A stretch of 64,000 nt of DNA from Gemmatimonadota bacterium (GTDB lineage Bacteria; Latescibacterota; UBA2968). The position numbers and the translations under genes were made by a program. The notes beneath the pieces were generated by a model, which saw nothing but the letters and a program-made list of their open reading frames with translations, made no database searches and had not been told where the DNA came from. The stretch spans positions 1-64,000 of the forward strand of contig VXRD01000115.1 in NCBI GenBank assembly GCA_009838845.1, written 5' to 3'. Of the stretch, positions 7,694 through 16,115 are shown one piece after another. The stretch's first letter is position 1, and each line of letters opens with the position of its first letter.

Positions 7694-9001
7694 TTACCGC
7701 TGATCCATCGCCACATAATCGCGTTTATCTGATCCGGTATAAATCTGGCGCGGACGGGCGATCTTCTGTTCGCTATCCCCCAGCATCTCTTTCCACTGCG
7801 CCAGCCAGCCGCACGACCGTCCCACTGCAAATAACACCGTCATCATCCGCGTGGGCAATCCAATCGCCTGATAAATAATACCCGAATAAAAATCCACATT
7901 GGGATACAACTGACGCGAAATAAAATACTCCTCCTGCAGGGCAATCCGCTCCAACTCCAGCGCAATATCAATCAGGGGATTTTTACCCGTCACCTCAAAC
8001 ACACTATACGCGGTCTCTTTGACAATCGCCGCCCTGGGATCGTAATTCTTGTAAACCCGATGCCCAAACCCCTGCAACACCACCTCTTTGTTCTCCACCC
8101 GTTCGATATAAGCCGGCACCTTATCCACAGAGCCGATCTCATTGAGCATATTGAGCACGGCTTCATTCGCGCCCCCGTGTGCCGGACCGTAAAGCGCCGC
8201 TGCTGCACCGGCCATAGATGAATACGGATCTGCCCCTCCACTGGCAATACCCCGCATGATACTGGTAGATAAATTCTGACCGTGATCGGCGTGCAAAATG
8301 AGCAACACTTCCAGCGCGCGCTCGAGCACCGGATCAGCCCGGTACGCCTCCCCCTCTGCCCCAAACAACATATTCAAAAAATTGCCGTAAAACCCCAACC
8401 CGGGATCTGACGACACATAAGGCGAGCCAGCACTGCGGCGATGCACCGCAGCACCTATGGTCGCAACATTGCCGATCAACCGACAAATATGACGAATCTG
8501 TGCCTCTTCGGTTCCAAAATCTCCCTCATCGTCGTAAAAAACCGACAGTGCCCCCAGCGCACCCACCAGCATACCCATCGTATGAGACCCTTTGGGAAAA
8601 CCATCGATAAAAGACAAAATATCGTCTGAAATCACCGTTTGAGAATTTACCTGCTCGGAAAATCCATCCAATTGATCGCGGCTGGGCAACTCGCCATAAA
8701 CCAGCAAATAAGCCACTTCGAGATAAGAAGACGCCGCCACCAACTGCTCAATGGGATACCCGCGATAGCGCAAAATCCCCTTCGCCCCATCGATATACGT
8801 AACCGCACTGCTGCAAGACGCCGTATTGACATACGACGGGTCGTATCCCAACAGGCCAAAATCATTATCCGAACCCTTGATTTGGTTCAAATCTGCCGAA
8901 CGCACATGGGCACCGTCCTCAGAATACGTGCCATAAGTAATAGGTAAATCATACTTTTTATCTGTCCGATTATCAATAACTTTAAGTGAATCCTTGCTCA
9001 T
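7694..9001 (-). CDS. gltA: Citrate synthase
   Basis: The product condenses oxaloacetate and acetyl-CoA to citrate, the entry to the TCA cycle. Active-site regions are clear: HADHGQNLSTS with the first catalytic His, GPAHGGANEAVLNML with the second, and FGHRVYKNYDPRA with a catalytic-region His and Arg. At 435 residues with the N-terminal domain (GTYSEDGAHVRSADLNQIKG) it resembles the long hexameric bacterial type. The start at 9001 is preferred because GAAAGGGG lies just upstream; an in-frame start at 9019 has no such site. It follows the spermidine-synthase-like gene after 48 bases without a visible terminator, so the two may share a transcript. Confidence 0.95.
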   Translation of the reverse strand: MSKDSLKVIDNRTDKKYDLPITYGTYSEDGAHVRSADLNQIKGSDNDFGLLGYDPSYVNTASCSSAVTYIDGAKGILRYRGYPIEQLVAASSYLEVAYLLVYGELPSRDQLDGFSEQVNSQTVISDDILSFIDGFPKGSHTMGMLVGALGALSVFYDDEGDFGTEEAQIRHICRLIGNVATIGAAVHRRSAGSPYVSSDPGLGFYGNFLNMLFGAEGEAYRADPVLERALEVLLILHADHGQNLSTSIMRGIASGGADPYSSMAGAAAALYGPAHGGANEAVLNMLNEIGSVDKVPAYIERVENKEVVLQGFGHRVYKNYDPRAAIVKETAYSVFEVTGKNPLIDIALELERIALQEEYFISRQLYPNVDFYSGIIYQAIGLPTRMMTVLFAVGRSCGWLAQWKEMLGDSEQKIARPRQIYTGSDKRDYVAMDQR

Positions 9002-9049
9002 CACAAGCCCCTTTCTCATAATCCACCCATTTGGAGGAGAATTGTTCTG

Positions 9050-9715
9050 CTATTGCGCTATAACCTGATAAACTCTACGCGAAATGCTCTCATCTGCAGG
9101 ATCGGACGCCACAGAAACCGCATCAAAAACGCGCTGCAATGCCCGTTCATAAGATGCCCCACCCCCACAAATCGCAAGTGCCCCGCCCACCCGAAGTCGC
9201 ATTTGCAACACGCGCAACATCGACAAACTGTAAGCCTGACGATTCCCTGCTCGCGCCACCTGATCTGGCCCAACATCAATATGCATCGCAATACCGTGAT
9301 AATTGCGCGGAGAACCCTGCACATAAGAACAAAAATCGCCCACAATAAGCTCGACTCGTGCGTCATTCAGCAAATCGGCATTGGTCAAAAAGGTGCGATT
9401 CCATTCTACAATTTGCGGTTCAATTTCCACCACACAAACGGACTGCACAGCCCTGTGCTTCAGCACCTGCCGCAACGTCACGCCCAATCCAAGCCCACCG
9501 ATCAACACATCGGCATATCTCTGACCTGGAGAAATGCCAGATAGCGCGAGATCGGCAAGTGCGATCTCCAAATTGGAACTGCTACTCGCAATCACACACC
9601 CATTTATAGAAAGCACATGATGCACCTGCTCGTCAACCGTCACCGCGTCAAGCCGAAAATTTCCATTTTGCGTCTGGACCGATGCCACATGACCTGACGT
9701 ACTATCGCTCTGCAT
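9050..9715 (-). CDS. Spermidine-synthase-like protein (class I methyltransferase fold)
   Basis: This 221-residue protein has the Rossmann-fold pattern of the polyamine aminopropyltransferase/spermidine-synthase-like group. The nucleotide motif is VLIGGLGLGVTLRQVL, the acidic second strand VCVVEIEPQIVEWNR, and a third strand VELIVGDFCSYV; the fourth is HGIAMHIDVGPDQV. The short N-terminal beta region is typical of SpeE-like proteins. Residues that would prove aminopropyl transfer are not obvious, so many relatives are annotated only as methyltransferase-fold or spermidine synthase-like. It is the first gene of a likely three-gene transcript (with gltA and msrP), with a good promoter at 9761-9788. 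Confidence 0.75.
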   Translation of the reverse strand: MQSDSTSGHVASVQTQNGNFRLDAVTVDEQVHHVLSINGCVIASSSSNLEIALADLALSGISPGQRYADVLIGGLGLGVTLRQVLKHRAVQSVCVVEIEPQIVEWNRTFLTNADLLNDARVELIVGDFCSYVQGSPRNYHGIAMHIDVGPDQVARAGNRQAYSLSMLRVLQMRLRVGGALAICGGGASYERALQRVFDAVSVASDPADESISRRVYQVIAQ

Positions 9716-9760
9716 TCATCGCGCCTTTTTTTCTAAAAAACCAATTTGAGCCAGTGTTAC

Positions 9761-9788
9761 AATATAACGGAGATTCCAAAATTTTCAA
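9761..9788 (-). promoter_or_regulatory. Sigma-70-type promoter for the spermidine-synthase-like gene
   Basis: On the minus strand: -35 TTGAAA (9788-9783), a 16-base spacer and -10 TATATT (9766-9761), each one base from consensus. The predicted start of transcription is near 9754, leaving a leader of about 40 bases. Confidence 0.5.
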
Positions 9789-9822
9789 ACACATTTGGTC
9801 GGAAAACGGGATCATTACCCAC

Positions 9823-9851
9823 TTGATTTTTCAAACGCGAATCCCTTTATT
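9823..9851 (+). promoter_or_regulatory. Possible promoter of the HAD-dgoD operon
   Basis: TTGATT (9823-9828) and TTTATT (9846-9851) are separated by 17 bases and precede the HAD start at 9879. Each matches four of six consensus bases, so support is modest. Confidence 0.35.
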
Positions 9852-9878
9852 GACGCACCGCCCAACAGGAATACATTT

Positions 9879-10700
9879 ATGAGTCAACACATCGGCAACA
9901 TTGAAATCATTGCAACACACATCCCCCGGGGGCATTATCGCTCAGTGCTCTTTGATTTTGACGGCACATTGTCGCTCATTCGCCAGGGCTGGCGCGAAAT
10001 CATGATCCCCATGATGGTCGAAGTACTCTCCGAACTCAACACCGGCGAAACCGAAGCGGAACACCGCGTTCTGGTCACCGAATTTATCGACCGCCTCACC
10101 GGCAAACAAACCATCTACCAGATGATTCAGCTCTGTGAAGAAATCCAAAAACGCGGTGGCACACCAGACGATCCGCTCGCCTACAAACAGCGTTTTCACG
10201 ACCTGCTCAACGCCCACATAGACCATCGCATTCGCGGCCTCGAAACCGGCGAAATTGATCCCAATGACCTCATGCTACCCCATACCCGCGCACTGCTCGA
10301 CAATCTATCCAACCGCGGCCTGGTACTTTATTTAGCCAGCGGCACCGACCTCGTCTTTGTCCGCCGCGAAGTCGAATTACTGGGCCTTACGACCTACTTT
10401 GAAGACCGCGTCTTTGGCGCATTGGACCAGCACGAAAATTTTTCCAAAGCCATGGTCATTCAGAACATGCTCAAAACCCACGCCATAGACGGCTCCGAAC
10501 TCCTCGGTTTTGGCGATGGATACGTCGAAATCGAAAACGTAAAAGCTGTGGGCGGCACCGCAGTCGGCGTTGCATCAGACGAAGTCAAACGCAAAGGCAT
10601 CAACGCCTGGAAACGAAACCGCCTCATCGAAGTCGGTGCAGATATCATCATCCCGGAATACCGCGAGCAAAAAACCCTCATCGCGTATCTGTGTGATTAA
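9879..10700 (+). CDS. HAD-superfamily hydrolase
   Basis: This predicted phosphatase of 273 residues has motif I FDFDGTLS near residues 25-32 (nucleophile and acid Asp), a motif II-like YLASGTD, and motif IV FGFGDGYVEIENVK, where Asp residues bind Mg. A helical cap follows motif I, as in phosphoglycolate-phosphatase-like members. The ATG at 9879 has AGGAA upstream; an earlier in-frame start at 9795 would lie in the promoter region. It is the first gene of a plus-strand run ending at 15330. Its place before a sugar-acid dehydratase suggests action on a sugar phosphate, but the substrate is not shown by the sequence. Confidence 0.85.
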   Translation: MSQHIGNIEIIATHIPRGHYRSVLFDFDGTLSLIRQGWREIMIPMMVEVLSELNTGETEAEHRVLVTEFIDRLTGKQTIYQMIQLCEEIQKRGGTPDDPLAYKQRFHDLLNAHIDHRIRGLETGEIDPNDLMLPHTRALLDNLSNRGLVLYLASGTDLVFVRREVELLGLTTYFEDRVFGALDQHENFSKAMVIQNMLKTHAIDGSELLGFGDGYVEIENVKAVGGTAVGVASDEVKRKGINAWKRNRLIEVGADIIIPEYREQKTLIAYLCD

Positions 10701-10719
10701 CCACCCTAAAGGAGTTAAC

Positions 10720-11844
10720 ATGAAAATCACCAAACTCGAAACCTTTCTCGTCAAACCGCGCTGGCTCTTTCTCAAAATGCACACAGACGAGGGCCTCATT
10801 GGCCTTGGCGAACCCATCCTCGAAGGACGCGCCCGTACCTGCGCTCAAGCCGTAGCAGAACTCGAACCCTATCTCATCGGCAAAGACCCCCGTCGCGTGG
10901 TGCATCACTGGCAGGCCATGTATCGCCATGCATTTTATCGCGGCGGACCCATTCTCACCAGCGCTCTATCGGGGGTCGAACAAGCACTTTGGGACCTCGC
11001 CGGAAAAGCCGCAGACATGCCCGTCTATGAAATGCTCGGCGGGCCCCTGCGCGACCGCATAAAAATGTACAAAGGCACGGGAGGAGGAGGCACACCCGAA
11101 CAGGCTGCTGCCGCAGTAAAAGAACGCAAAAAGCAGGGATTTATCGCCATAAAGACCGGACCGGCCAAAATTCGCCCGGCGCGCATTGTCGAATCCCCGG
11201 CCTTTATCGATCACGCCGTCGAAACATTTGCCGCCATGCGCGAAGCGGGCGGGCCGGACTTTGACATCGCCATCGACTTTCACGGCGCCATATCACCGCA
11301 AACCGCCGCCATACTCATCAAAGCACTGGAACCCTATCAGCCGATGTTTGTCGAAGAACCCATCCAGTGTCAAGACATAGAAGGCATGGCAGAACTCGCA
11401 CGCAAAACCCACTTGCCCATCGCAACAGGCGAACGCATCTTCACCAAATGGGGCTTCCGCGACCTCCTCGAAAAACGCGCCTGTTCCATCATACAGCCCG
11501 ACCTGTCACACGCTGGCGGCATCTTCGAGACCCGTCTGATCGCAGGCATGGCAGAATCCTATTACGCAGCCGTTGCCCCGCACTGTCCGCTCGGCCCCAT
11601 TTCATTAGCCGCCTGCATCCAGCTCGACGCCAGCATACCCAACTTTCTCGCGCAAGAACACACCATGTTTGGCGAAGACTATCTCAAAGAACCGTTCCAA
11701 TTCAAAGACGGCTACGTCGAATTGCCCAAAGGTCCCGGCCTTGGCATTGAACTGGACGACGACAAAATGGAAGACAAAATTGGCCACGACTGGACCAATC
11801 AAAGATCCCTTCATCCCGATGACGGATCGGTCGTTGATTGGTAA
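10720..11844 (+). CDS. dgoD: Galactonate dehydratase-type enolase-superfamily enzyme
   Basis: This 374-residue mandelate-racemase/muconate-lactonizing family enzyme most resembles D-galactonate dehydratase, which makes 2-keto-3-deoxygalactonate. The N-terminal capping domain opens MKITKLETFLVKPRWLF. The barrel carries metal ligands near residues 186 (DFHGA, with the adjacent catalytic His), 210 (FVEEP) and 236 (ATGERIF). The base His lies in APHCPLGPI. These positions agree with those known for DgoD. AAGGAG lies nine bases before the ATG. It stands between a HAD phosphatase and an SDR, as expected for a sugar-acid breakdown set. Related sugar-acid dehydratases cannot be excluded. Confidence 0.85.
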   Translation: MKITKLETFLVKPRWLFLKMHTDEGLIGLGEPILEGRARTCAQAVAELEPYLIGKDPRRVVHHWQAMYRHAFYRGGPILTSALSGVEQALWDLAGKAADMPVYEMLGGPLRDRIKMYKGTGGGGTPEQAAAAVKERKKQGFIAIKTGPAKIRPARIVESPAFIDHAVETFAAMREAGGPDFDIAIDFHGAISPQTAAILIKALEPYQPMFVEEPIQCQDIEGMAELARKTHLPIATGERIFTKWGFRDLLEKRACSIIQPDLSHAGGIFETRLIAGMAESYYAAVAPHCPLGPISLAACIQLDASIPNFLAQEHTMFGEDYLKEPFQFKDGYVELPKGPGLGIELDDDKMEDKIGHDWTNQRSLHPDDGSVVDW

Positions 11845-11866
11845 AATAGTTTCTTAAGGAGACCGC

Positions 11867-12604
11867 ATGTCACAACTCACCGGAAAAGTCGCGCTCGTCA
11901 CCGGCAGTGGGCGGGGTATTGGTCGCGCTATTGCCATCGCCTTTGCCACAGAGGGAGCCGACCTCATACTCGCCGCACGCACCGCAGAACAACTCGACGC
12001 CGTTGCCGAAGAAATTCGCGCCCTCGGTCGCAAAGTTCTGTCCGTACCCACCGATGTCACCAACCGCCAGAGCGTAGATGCATTGGCAGAAAAAGTCCGC
12101 GGAAAATTTGACCGCCTGGACATCCTCGTCAACAACGCGGGCGGCGGCATAGAGCGCAACAGTATCCTCGACAGCAATCCCGATGTCTGGATCGAAGACG
12201 TCACGGTAAACTGCATCAGCGCCTACCTCGTCTCGCACGCCCTGCTACCCCTCATGATTGACTCCGGCGGTGGCAGAGTCATCAACGTGGGATCGGGCAT
12301 GGGCCACCGCCCCACAGCGAGCAATTCTGCGTATCACGTTGGCAAAGCCGGCATGTGGATGTTCACCCAATGTCTATCAGAAGAAGTCTGGGAACACAAT
12401 ATCACAGTCAACGAACTCATCCCCGGGCCGGTAGCCACACATCTTACCGGCGGTCGCATGAGAGTGGGCGGTCCACCACCCTTCGCCCCCAGCGAAGTCG
12501 TCAAAGCACCCGAAGACGTCGTCCCACTCGCGCTCTTCTTAGCCACCCAACCCGACGGGGGACCGACCGCTCAAACCTTCAGCCTGACCCGTCGCCCGAT
12601 TTAA
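11867..12604 (+). CDS. Short-chain dehydrogenase/reductase (FabG-like)
   Basis: This 245-residue NAD(P)-dependent oxidoreductase has the cofactor motif TGSGRGIG at residues 12-19, the NNAG motif (LVNNAGGGIERNS) and the active-site tetrad with Tyr and Lys in SAYHVGKAG. The C-terminus, GGPTAQTFSLTRRPI, is the usual cofactor/substrate-loop end. A Shine-Dalgarno AAGGAG precedes the ATG. It lies in the operon with the galactonate-dehydratase-type enzyme and a phosphodiesterase, so a sugar or sugar-derived alcohol is more likely than a fatty-acid intermediate, but this is inference. Confidence 0.85.
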   Translation: MSQLTGKVALVTGSGRGIGRAIAIAFATEGADLILAARTAEQLDAVAEEIRALGRKVLSVPTDVTNRQSVDALAEKVRGKFDRLDILVNNAGGGIERNSILDSNPDVWIEDVTVNCISAYLVSHALLPLMIDSGGGRVINVGSGMGHRPTASNSAYHVGKAGMWMFTQCLSEEVWEHNITVNELIPGPVATHLTGGRMRVGGPPPFAPSEVVKAPEDVVPLALFLATQPDGGPTAQTFSLTRRPI

Positions 12605-12626
12605 CCTCATCCCAAAAGGAACAACT

Positions 12627-14579
12627 ATGTCAAAAAAAATCATCGCCTATGGCATGGACGGATTCATCACCCCCATGATGAAATACTTTGCCGACGAAGG
12701 CGTTATCCCAACTTTTAAACGCCTGCTCGACGAGGGCGCAGTCAACGAAACCTTCCCCTCCTTCCCGGTCTGGACACCCACCAACTGGGCAACCCTCTCC
12801 ACTGGCGCGCACACCGGCACCCACAGCGTCACGCGCTGGCGCGTCGAAGTAGGTCCCGGCGAACGCATCAACTCTTTTCACGGCCGCGCCAACAATGCCC
12901 AGCGCCTGTGGAACGCCCTCGAACGCGAAGGCCTCAAAGGCGTTGCCCTGCACTATCCGGCAGCGCATCCATCAGGCGTGGAAAAAGGGTATGTAATCGA
13001 CGGATTTGGTCACCCCGGACACGCCAGCACCGACTATGAAATCGCCGCCGCACAGGCTTATACCACCGCCGAGCACGTCGAAGAAATCGTACAAATGGAC
13101 CACGACGGCACAGCCGTGCGCCGGAGACAGCGAAGCATAGAACCCATCCCCGCACTATCGCCTGCGGATGGCTGGACCAATCTTCCACAAAGCGCTGCCC
13201 CGCCCCTCGCTTCCACCATTGAAATCCACGCGCGCCTCGGTGGCGACATCAACCGCTTTCACCTGCTCGTCTTCGCCAGTGCCAACAGCGGATACGACAC
13301 CCTGCGCGTCTGCCGATCCCAAAATGGCAGCGACCACATCGCCGAAACCAGCACGGGATCGTGGAGCAACTGGGCCATCGAACCCTTCTCCATAGAAGGC
13401 CGCGACCAACGCGCCTCTGTGCGCTTCAAACTTCTCGAACTCGAACCCGATGGCTCTCATCTCAAGCTCTACCGCTCTCAGATCACATATAGCGACGGCT
13501 TCACATATCCGGATGACCTCGCCGACGAACTCATCCAGCGATTTGGCCCCTATCAAGAACACGCCTCAATGACCCCTTACACATCTGGCATGACCGACTA
13601 TGACACCGCCCTTGAAGAATGCGAATATCAGGGCCTCTGGTTTGCCGATGTCGCCAATTACATGCTCCACGAAAAAGATGCCAGTTTCTTTATCTGTCAC
13701 TGGCACCTCTACGACTACATCAACCACATTCACCTCGACGGCGTCGATCCGGTTTGCCCGGCTTACGATCCCGACAAAGCCGACGACGTCATGCACCTCT
13801 TCCGCAAAGCCTATATCGTTGGCGACAAAATTTTAAAACGCATGTGGGATGCCGCCGATGACACCACATACGTCGGCGTGCTTTCCGATCACGGCGCATC
13901 GCCAGATGTGCGCATCGCCAATATCCGAAAATTCCTGCACGACACAGGATTCACCGTCCTGAAAGAAGACGCCAGCGACGGCGTCGAGCGCGATGAAGTC
14001 CTCGAAAGAGAAATCGACTTTGAAAAAACCCGCGCCTACCTCAAAGACGACAAGGGATTCGACATCTGGATCAACGCCGAACCCGGTCCCAAATTCGACG
14101 AAATCGAACGCGATGTCCTCCTCGCCCTTCGCACCTGGGTCGATGAAGAAATCGGCCGCAATGTCGTTGCCATCGCCCTGCCCAGACGCGACGCGTACAT
14201 ACTCGGGCAATGGGGCGACCAGTGCGGCGATGTCATTTTCGCATGGGATCACGGATTCGTCAGCGGCTACTACGGCCAGTGGAAAGGCATTGTGGGCGGC
14301 GGCTGCGTGGGCGCACCCGAAGTCTTCGGCGCACACCACGGCGGCTTCATCCCCACATGCAGCGACATCTCATCGAGCTTTGGTTCTTTTTTCCTATCGG
14401 GTCCCGGCATCAAAAAAGGCTACGAACGCCCCACCGACAAACTCGGCTACATCCACGCCGCAGACGTCGTCCCCACGCTTTGCCACATCTTCGGCATCGC
14501 CCCACCGGACCAGAGCCAGGGTGCGGTTGCCTACGATATTTTGGAAGGTCATGAGATGGTGCGGGAACGACCTGAATAA
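12627..14579 (+). CDS. Alkaline-phosphatase-superfamily phosphodiesterase/nucleotide pyrophosphatase
   Basis: This 650-residue metal-dependent phosphohydrolase has a first metal ligand in IAYGMDGFITP (Asp11) and a nucleophile Thr/Ser region TPTNWATLSTGAHTGTHS around residues 50-65. A second metal shell lies in WHLYDYINHIH and GVLSDHGASPD (about residue 418), and a third His near HHGGFIPTCSD. A beta-rich insertion occurs around residues 170-300. No signal peptide is visible, so it is probably cytoplasmic unless exported by an unusual route. It follows the SDR by 22 bases with AAAAGGA before the ATG and belongs to the same operon. The substrate is unknown; phosphodiester or phosphonate bonds are family precedents. 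Confidence 0.8.
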   Translation: MSKKIIAYGMDGFITPMMKYFADEGVIPTFKRLLDEGAVNETFPSFPVWTPTNWATLSTGAHTGTHSVTRWRVEVGPGERINSFHGRANNAQRLWNALEREGLKGVALHYPAAHPSGVEKGYVIDGFGHPGHASTDYEIAAAQAYTTAEHVEEIVQMDHDGTAVRRRQRSIEPIPALSPADGWTNLPQSAAPPLASTIEIHARLGGDINRFHLLVFASANSGYDTLRVCRSQNGSDHIAETSTGSWSNWAIEPFSIEGRDQRASVRFKLLELEPDGSHLKLYRSQITYSDGFTYPDDLADELIQRFGPYQEHASMTPYTSGMTDYDTALEECEYQGLWFADVANYMLHEKDASFFICHWHLYDYINHIHLDGVDPVCPAYDPDKADDVMHLFRKAYIVGDKILKRMWDAADDTTYVGVLSDHGASPDVRIANIRKFLHDTGFTVLKEDASDGVERDEVLEREIDFEKTRAYLKDDKGFDIWINAEPGPKFDEIERDVLLALRTWVDEEIGRNVVAIALPRRDAYILGQWGDQCGDVIFAWDHGFVSGYYGQWKGIVGGGCVGAPEVFGAHHGGFIPTCSDISSSFGSFFLSGPGIKKGYERPTDKLGYIHAADVVPTLCHIFGIAPPDQSQGAVAYDILEGHEMVRERPE

Positions 14580-14586
14580 AGAGAAC

Positions 14587-15330
14587 ATGACACAACAATT
14601 TGCTCTTATTCTTTTCGCCTATCTGACGATTACATCCTGTACCTCCACGAAGGGTGCAACCGAGGCTGAGTTCAGCTTTACTTTTCAAAGTGATGCCGAA
14701 GGCTGGACAGCCGGATTTGCCGACCTTCCCGCCAACTTCGAGCCATCGATCTACGAACTCGACTCCGGTTATCGCCCTCTGCCACCAGGTCTCGAAGGCA
14801 ATGGTCTCTACATACAGGGACACAATCGCAGCGACGACCTTTTCATGTTTTTCAAGAGGCGGATTGACAGGCTCAAGGCAGATGCGACCTACGCGGTATT
14901 CGCGTCCCTCGACCTGGCGACCAATGTTCCGCCCAACTTAGTTGGTATCGGTGGCTCTCCCGGCGAGAGCGTGTACGTAAAAGCGGGCGCATCTACCGTT
15001 GAACCCGTAGCAGAGGGGGCAAACCTCAGACTGAACATCGACAAGGGAAACCAGTCCAACGGCGGCGCGTCCATGGTCGTTCTGGGAAACGTCGCCCATC
15101 CCGAGGTTGTCGGCAGAGAGTTTCGGCTCAAGTCTCTTGACAATGCCGACAATCCAGTGCATGTCACCACTGATAGCAAGGGCGGGCTCTGGCTGATCGT
15201 CGGTACCGACTCTGGCTTTGAGGGACTGAGCACATTCTACTACGCCCGCATTGCTTACACACTCAAAATAATGGAATCCTCTAACTCGGGAGCTTCACTT
15301 CTCGGGCCGGGTAACGGGGGTATGGATTAG
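14587..15330 (+). CDS. Predicted lipoprotein, function unknown
   Basis: This 247-residue protein has a lipoprotein signal peptide: MTQQFALILFAYLTITSC with the lipobox Cys at 18. The mature part is beta-rich and contains a carbohydrate-binding-like opening (FSFTFQSDAEGWTAGFADLP) of the kind seen in jelly-roll domains, then conserved-looking blocks (VFASLDLATNVPPN, GGASMVVLGNVAHP, LWLIVGTDSGFEG). I do not recognise a named family. The ATG is eight bases after the phosphodiesterase stop, so it is the last gene of the operon and probably faces the periplasm. A longer upstream reading frame exists but would lie wholly inside the phosphodiesterase gene and is a shadow. Confidence 0.75.
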   Translation: MTQQFALILFAYLTITSCTSTKGATEAEFSFTFQSDAEGWTAGFADLPANFEPSIYELDSGYRPLPPGLEGNGLYIQGHNRSDDLFMFFKRRIDRLKADATYAVFASLDLATNVPPNLVGIGGSPGESVYVKAGASTVEPVAEGANLRLNIDKGNQSNGGASMVVLGNVAHPEVVGREFRLKSLDNADNPVHVTTDSKGGLWLIVGTDSGFEGLSTFYYARIAYTLKIMESSNSGASLLGPGNGGMD

Positions 15331-15425
15331 GTTTGCGCGGGCACTCAATACCGAATTATACATAATACCAACATCCTGGCAATAGGCGAAAAACTCGCCT
15401 CCTTCGACGAGAGAATGAAAACTAT

Positions 15426-15468
15426 TTGACATTTTATCTTAAAGTGCACACATTATGTGTACACTTTA
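15426..15468 (+). promoter_or_regulatory. Promoter and palindromic operator of the toxin-antitoxin operon
   Basis: A consensus -35 TTGACA lies at 15426-15431. A 29-base inverted repeat covers 15440-15468: 14-base arms, TAAAGTGCACACAT and its complement with one mismatch, around a single T. The best -10 (CATTAT, 15451-15456) sits inside the palindrome, so a bound repressor would block RNA polymerase. AAGGAGG follows directly. This is the usual arrangement for autoregulation by an antitoxin-toxin complex. Confidence 0.6.
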
Positions 15469-15478
15469 AGGAGGAATT

Positions 15479-15724
15479 ATGAAAGCATCTATTCTCGACT
15501 TAAGACGACGCATGAAAGATGTCTTGCTCGCACTTGACCGCAACGAAACGGTCACCATTTTTTATCGAGGCAAGGAAAAAGCCATCCTGTCTCCCACCCG
15601 AAAGCAAACAAACAAATCTGTAAAAGACCATGAAGCTTTTGGGATGTGGCGAGACAGAAAAGATATGGCAGATGTCGATGCTTACGTCCGCAATATGAGA
15701 AAAGGCCGCTTGAATGATTTTTGA
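15479..15724 (+). CDS. Type II antitoxin (VapB/Phd-like)
   Basis: This 81-residue acidic/basic mixed protein has an N-terminal DNA-binding-like part (MKASILDLRRRMKDVLLALDR, then ETVTIFYRGKEKAIL). It resembles the Phd/YefM-type fold, in which a short beta strand follows 'vtitrrGk'. A C-terminal tail rich in charged residues would wrap the toxin. It overlaps the PIN toxin gene by 11 bases, the standard antitoxin-first order. It should neutralise the toxin and repress its own promoter through the palindrome at 15440-15468. The family was assigned from pattern and context. Confidence 0.75.
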   Translation: MKASILDLRRRMKDVLLALDRNETVTIFYRGKEKAILSPTRKQTNKSVKDHEAFGMWRDRKDMADVDAYVRNMRKGRLNDF

Positions 15725-16091
15725 TACCGATGTTGTGATATGGGTGTTCAGAGGCCATGAAGGGGCTGCAAAACTCGTTGAAAGTATCGATGATCGTCAG
15801 ATATCAATTGTTACGTATATGGAATTTATCCAGGGTGCGAGAAATCGGCAGGAATTAAAAAAGATCAAGGATTTTCTCACTGATCACGCCTTTCAGACCC
15901 TACCTCTCACTGAAAATATCGGACATAGAGCATCTGTATATATGGAAGAATATACCCTTAAGACAGCACTGTATATGGCAGATGCGTTGATTGCAGCAAC
16001 AGCTATTGAACACCATTTAACCCTTTGTACAGCCAATAGAAAACACTACCGCCAAATCAACGAACTCAATCTAAAAATATTTCGTCCTTGA
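15714..16091 (+). CDS. vapC: VapC-type PIN-domain ribonuclease toxin
   Basis: This 125-residue PIN-domain protein is a Mg-dependent endoribonuclease that in characterised members cuts tRNA or rRNA to stop translation. The acidic residues are in place: Asp in MIFDTDVVIW (start), Glu in TYMEFIQGA (about residue 42) and Asp in YMADALIAATA (about residue 88), with the final acidic/Asn region CTANRKHYRQI. The N-terminus begins within the antitoxin gene. The length is typical for VapC. No frameshift is seen, so the module appears intact. Confidence 0.88.
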   Translation: MIFDTDVVIWVFRGHEGAAKLVESIDDRQISIVTYMEFIQGARNRQELKKIKDFLTDHAFQTLPLTENIGHRASVYMEEYTLKTALYMADALIAATAIEHHLTLCTANRKHYRQINELNLKIFRP

Positions 16092-16115
16092 CCTCTGACG
16101 ACCATCTTTAAACTG

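Noticed and set aside
6678-7703. 341-residue ORF on the plus strand opposite msrP
   Set aside because: It lies antisense to a clear enzyme gene and is rich in Arg, His and Pro without any motif; a coding shadow.
13993-14586. Long N-terminal extension of the lipoprotein at 14587
   Set aside because: It lies inside the phosphodiesterase gene; the lipoprotein has its own signal peptide starting at 14587.
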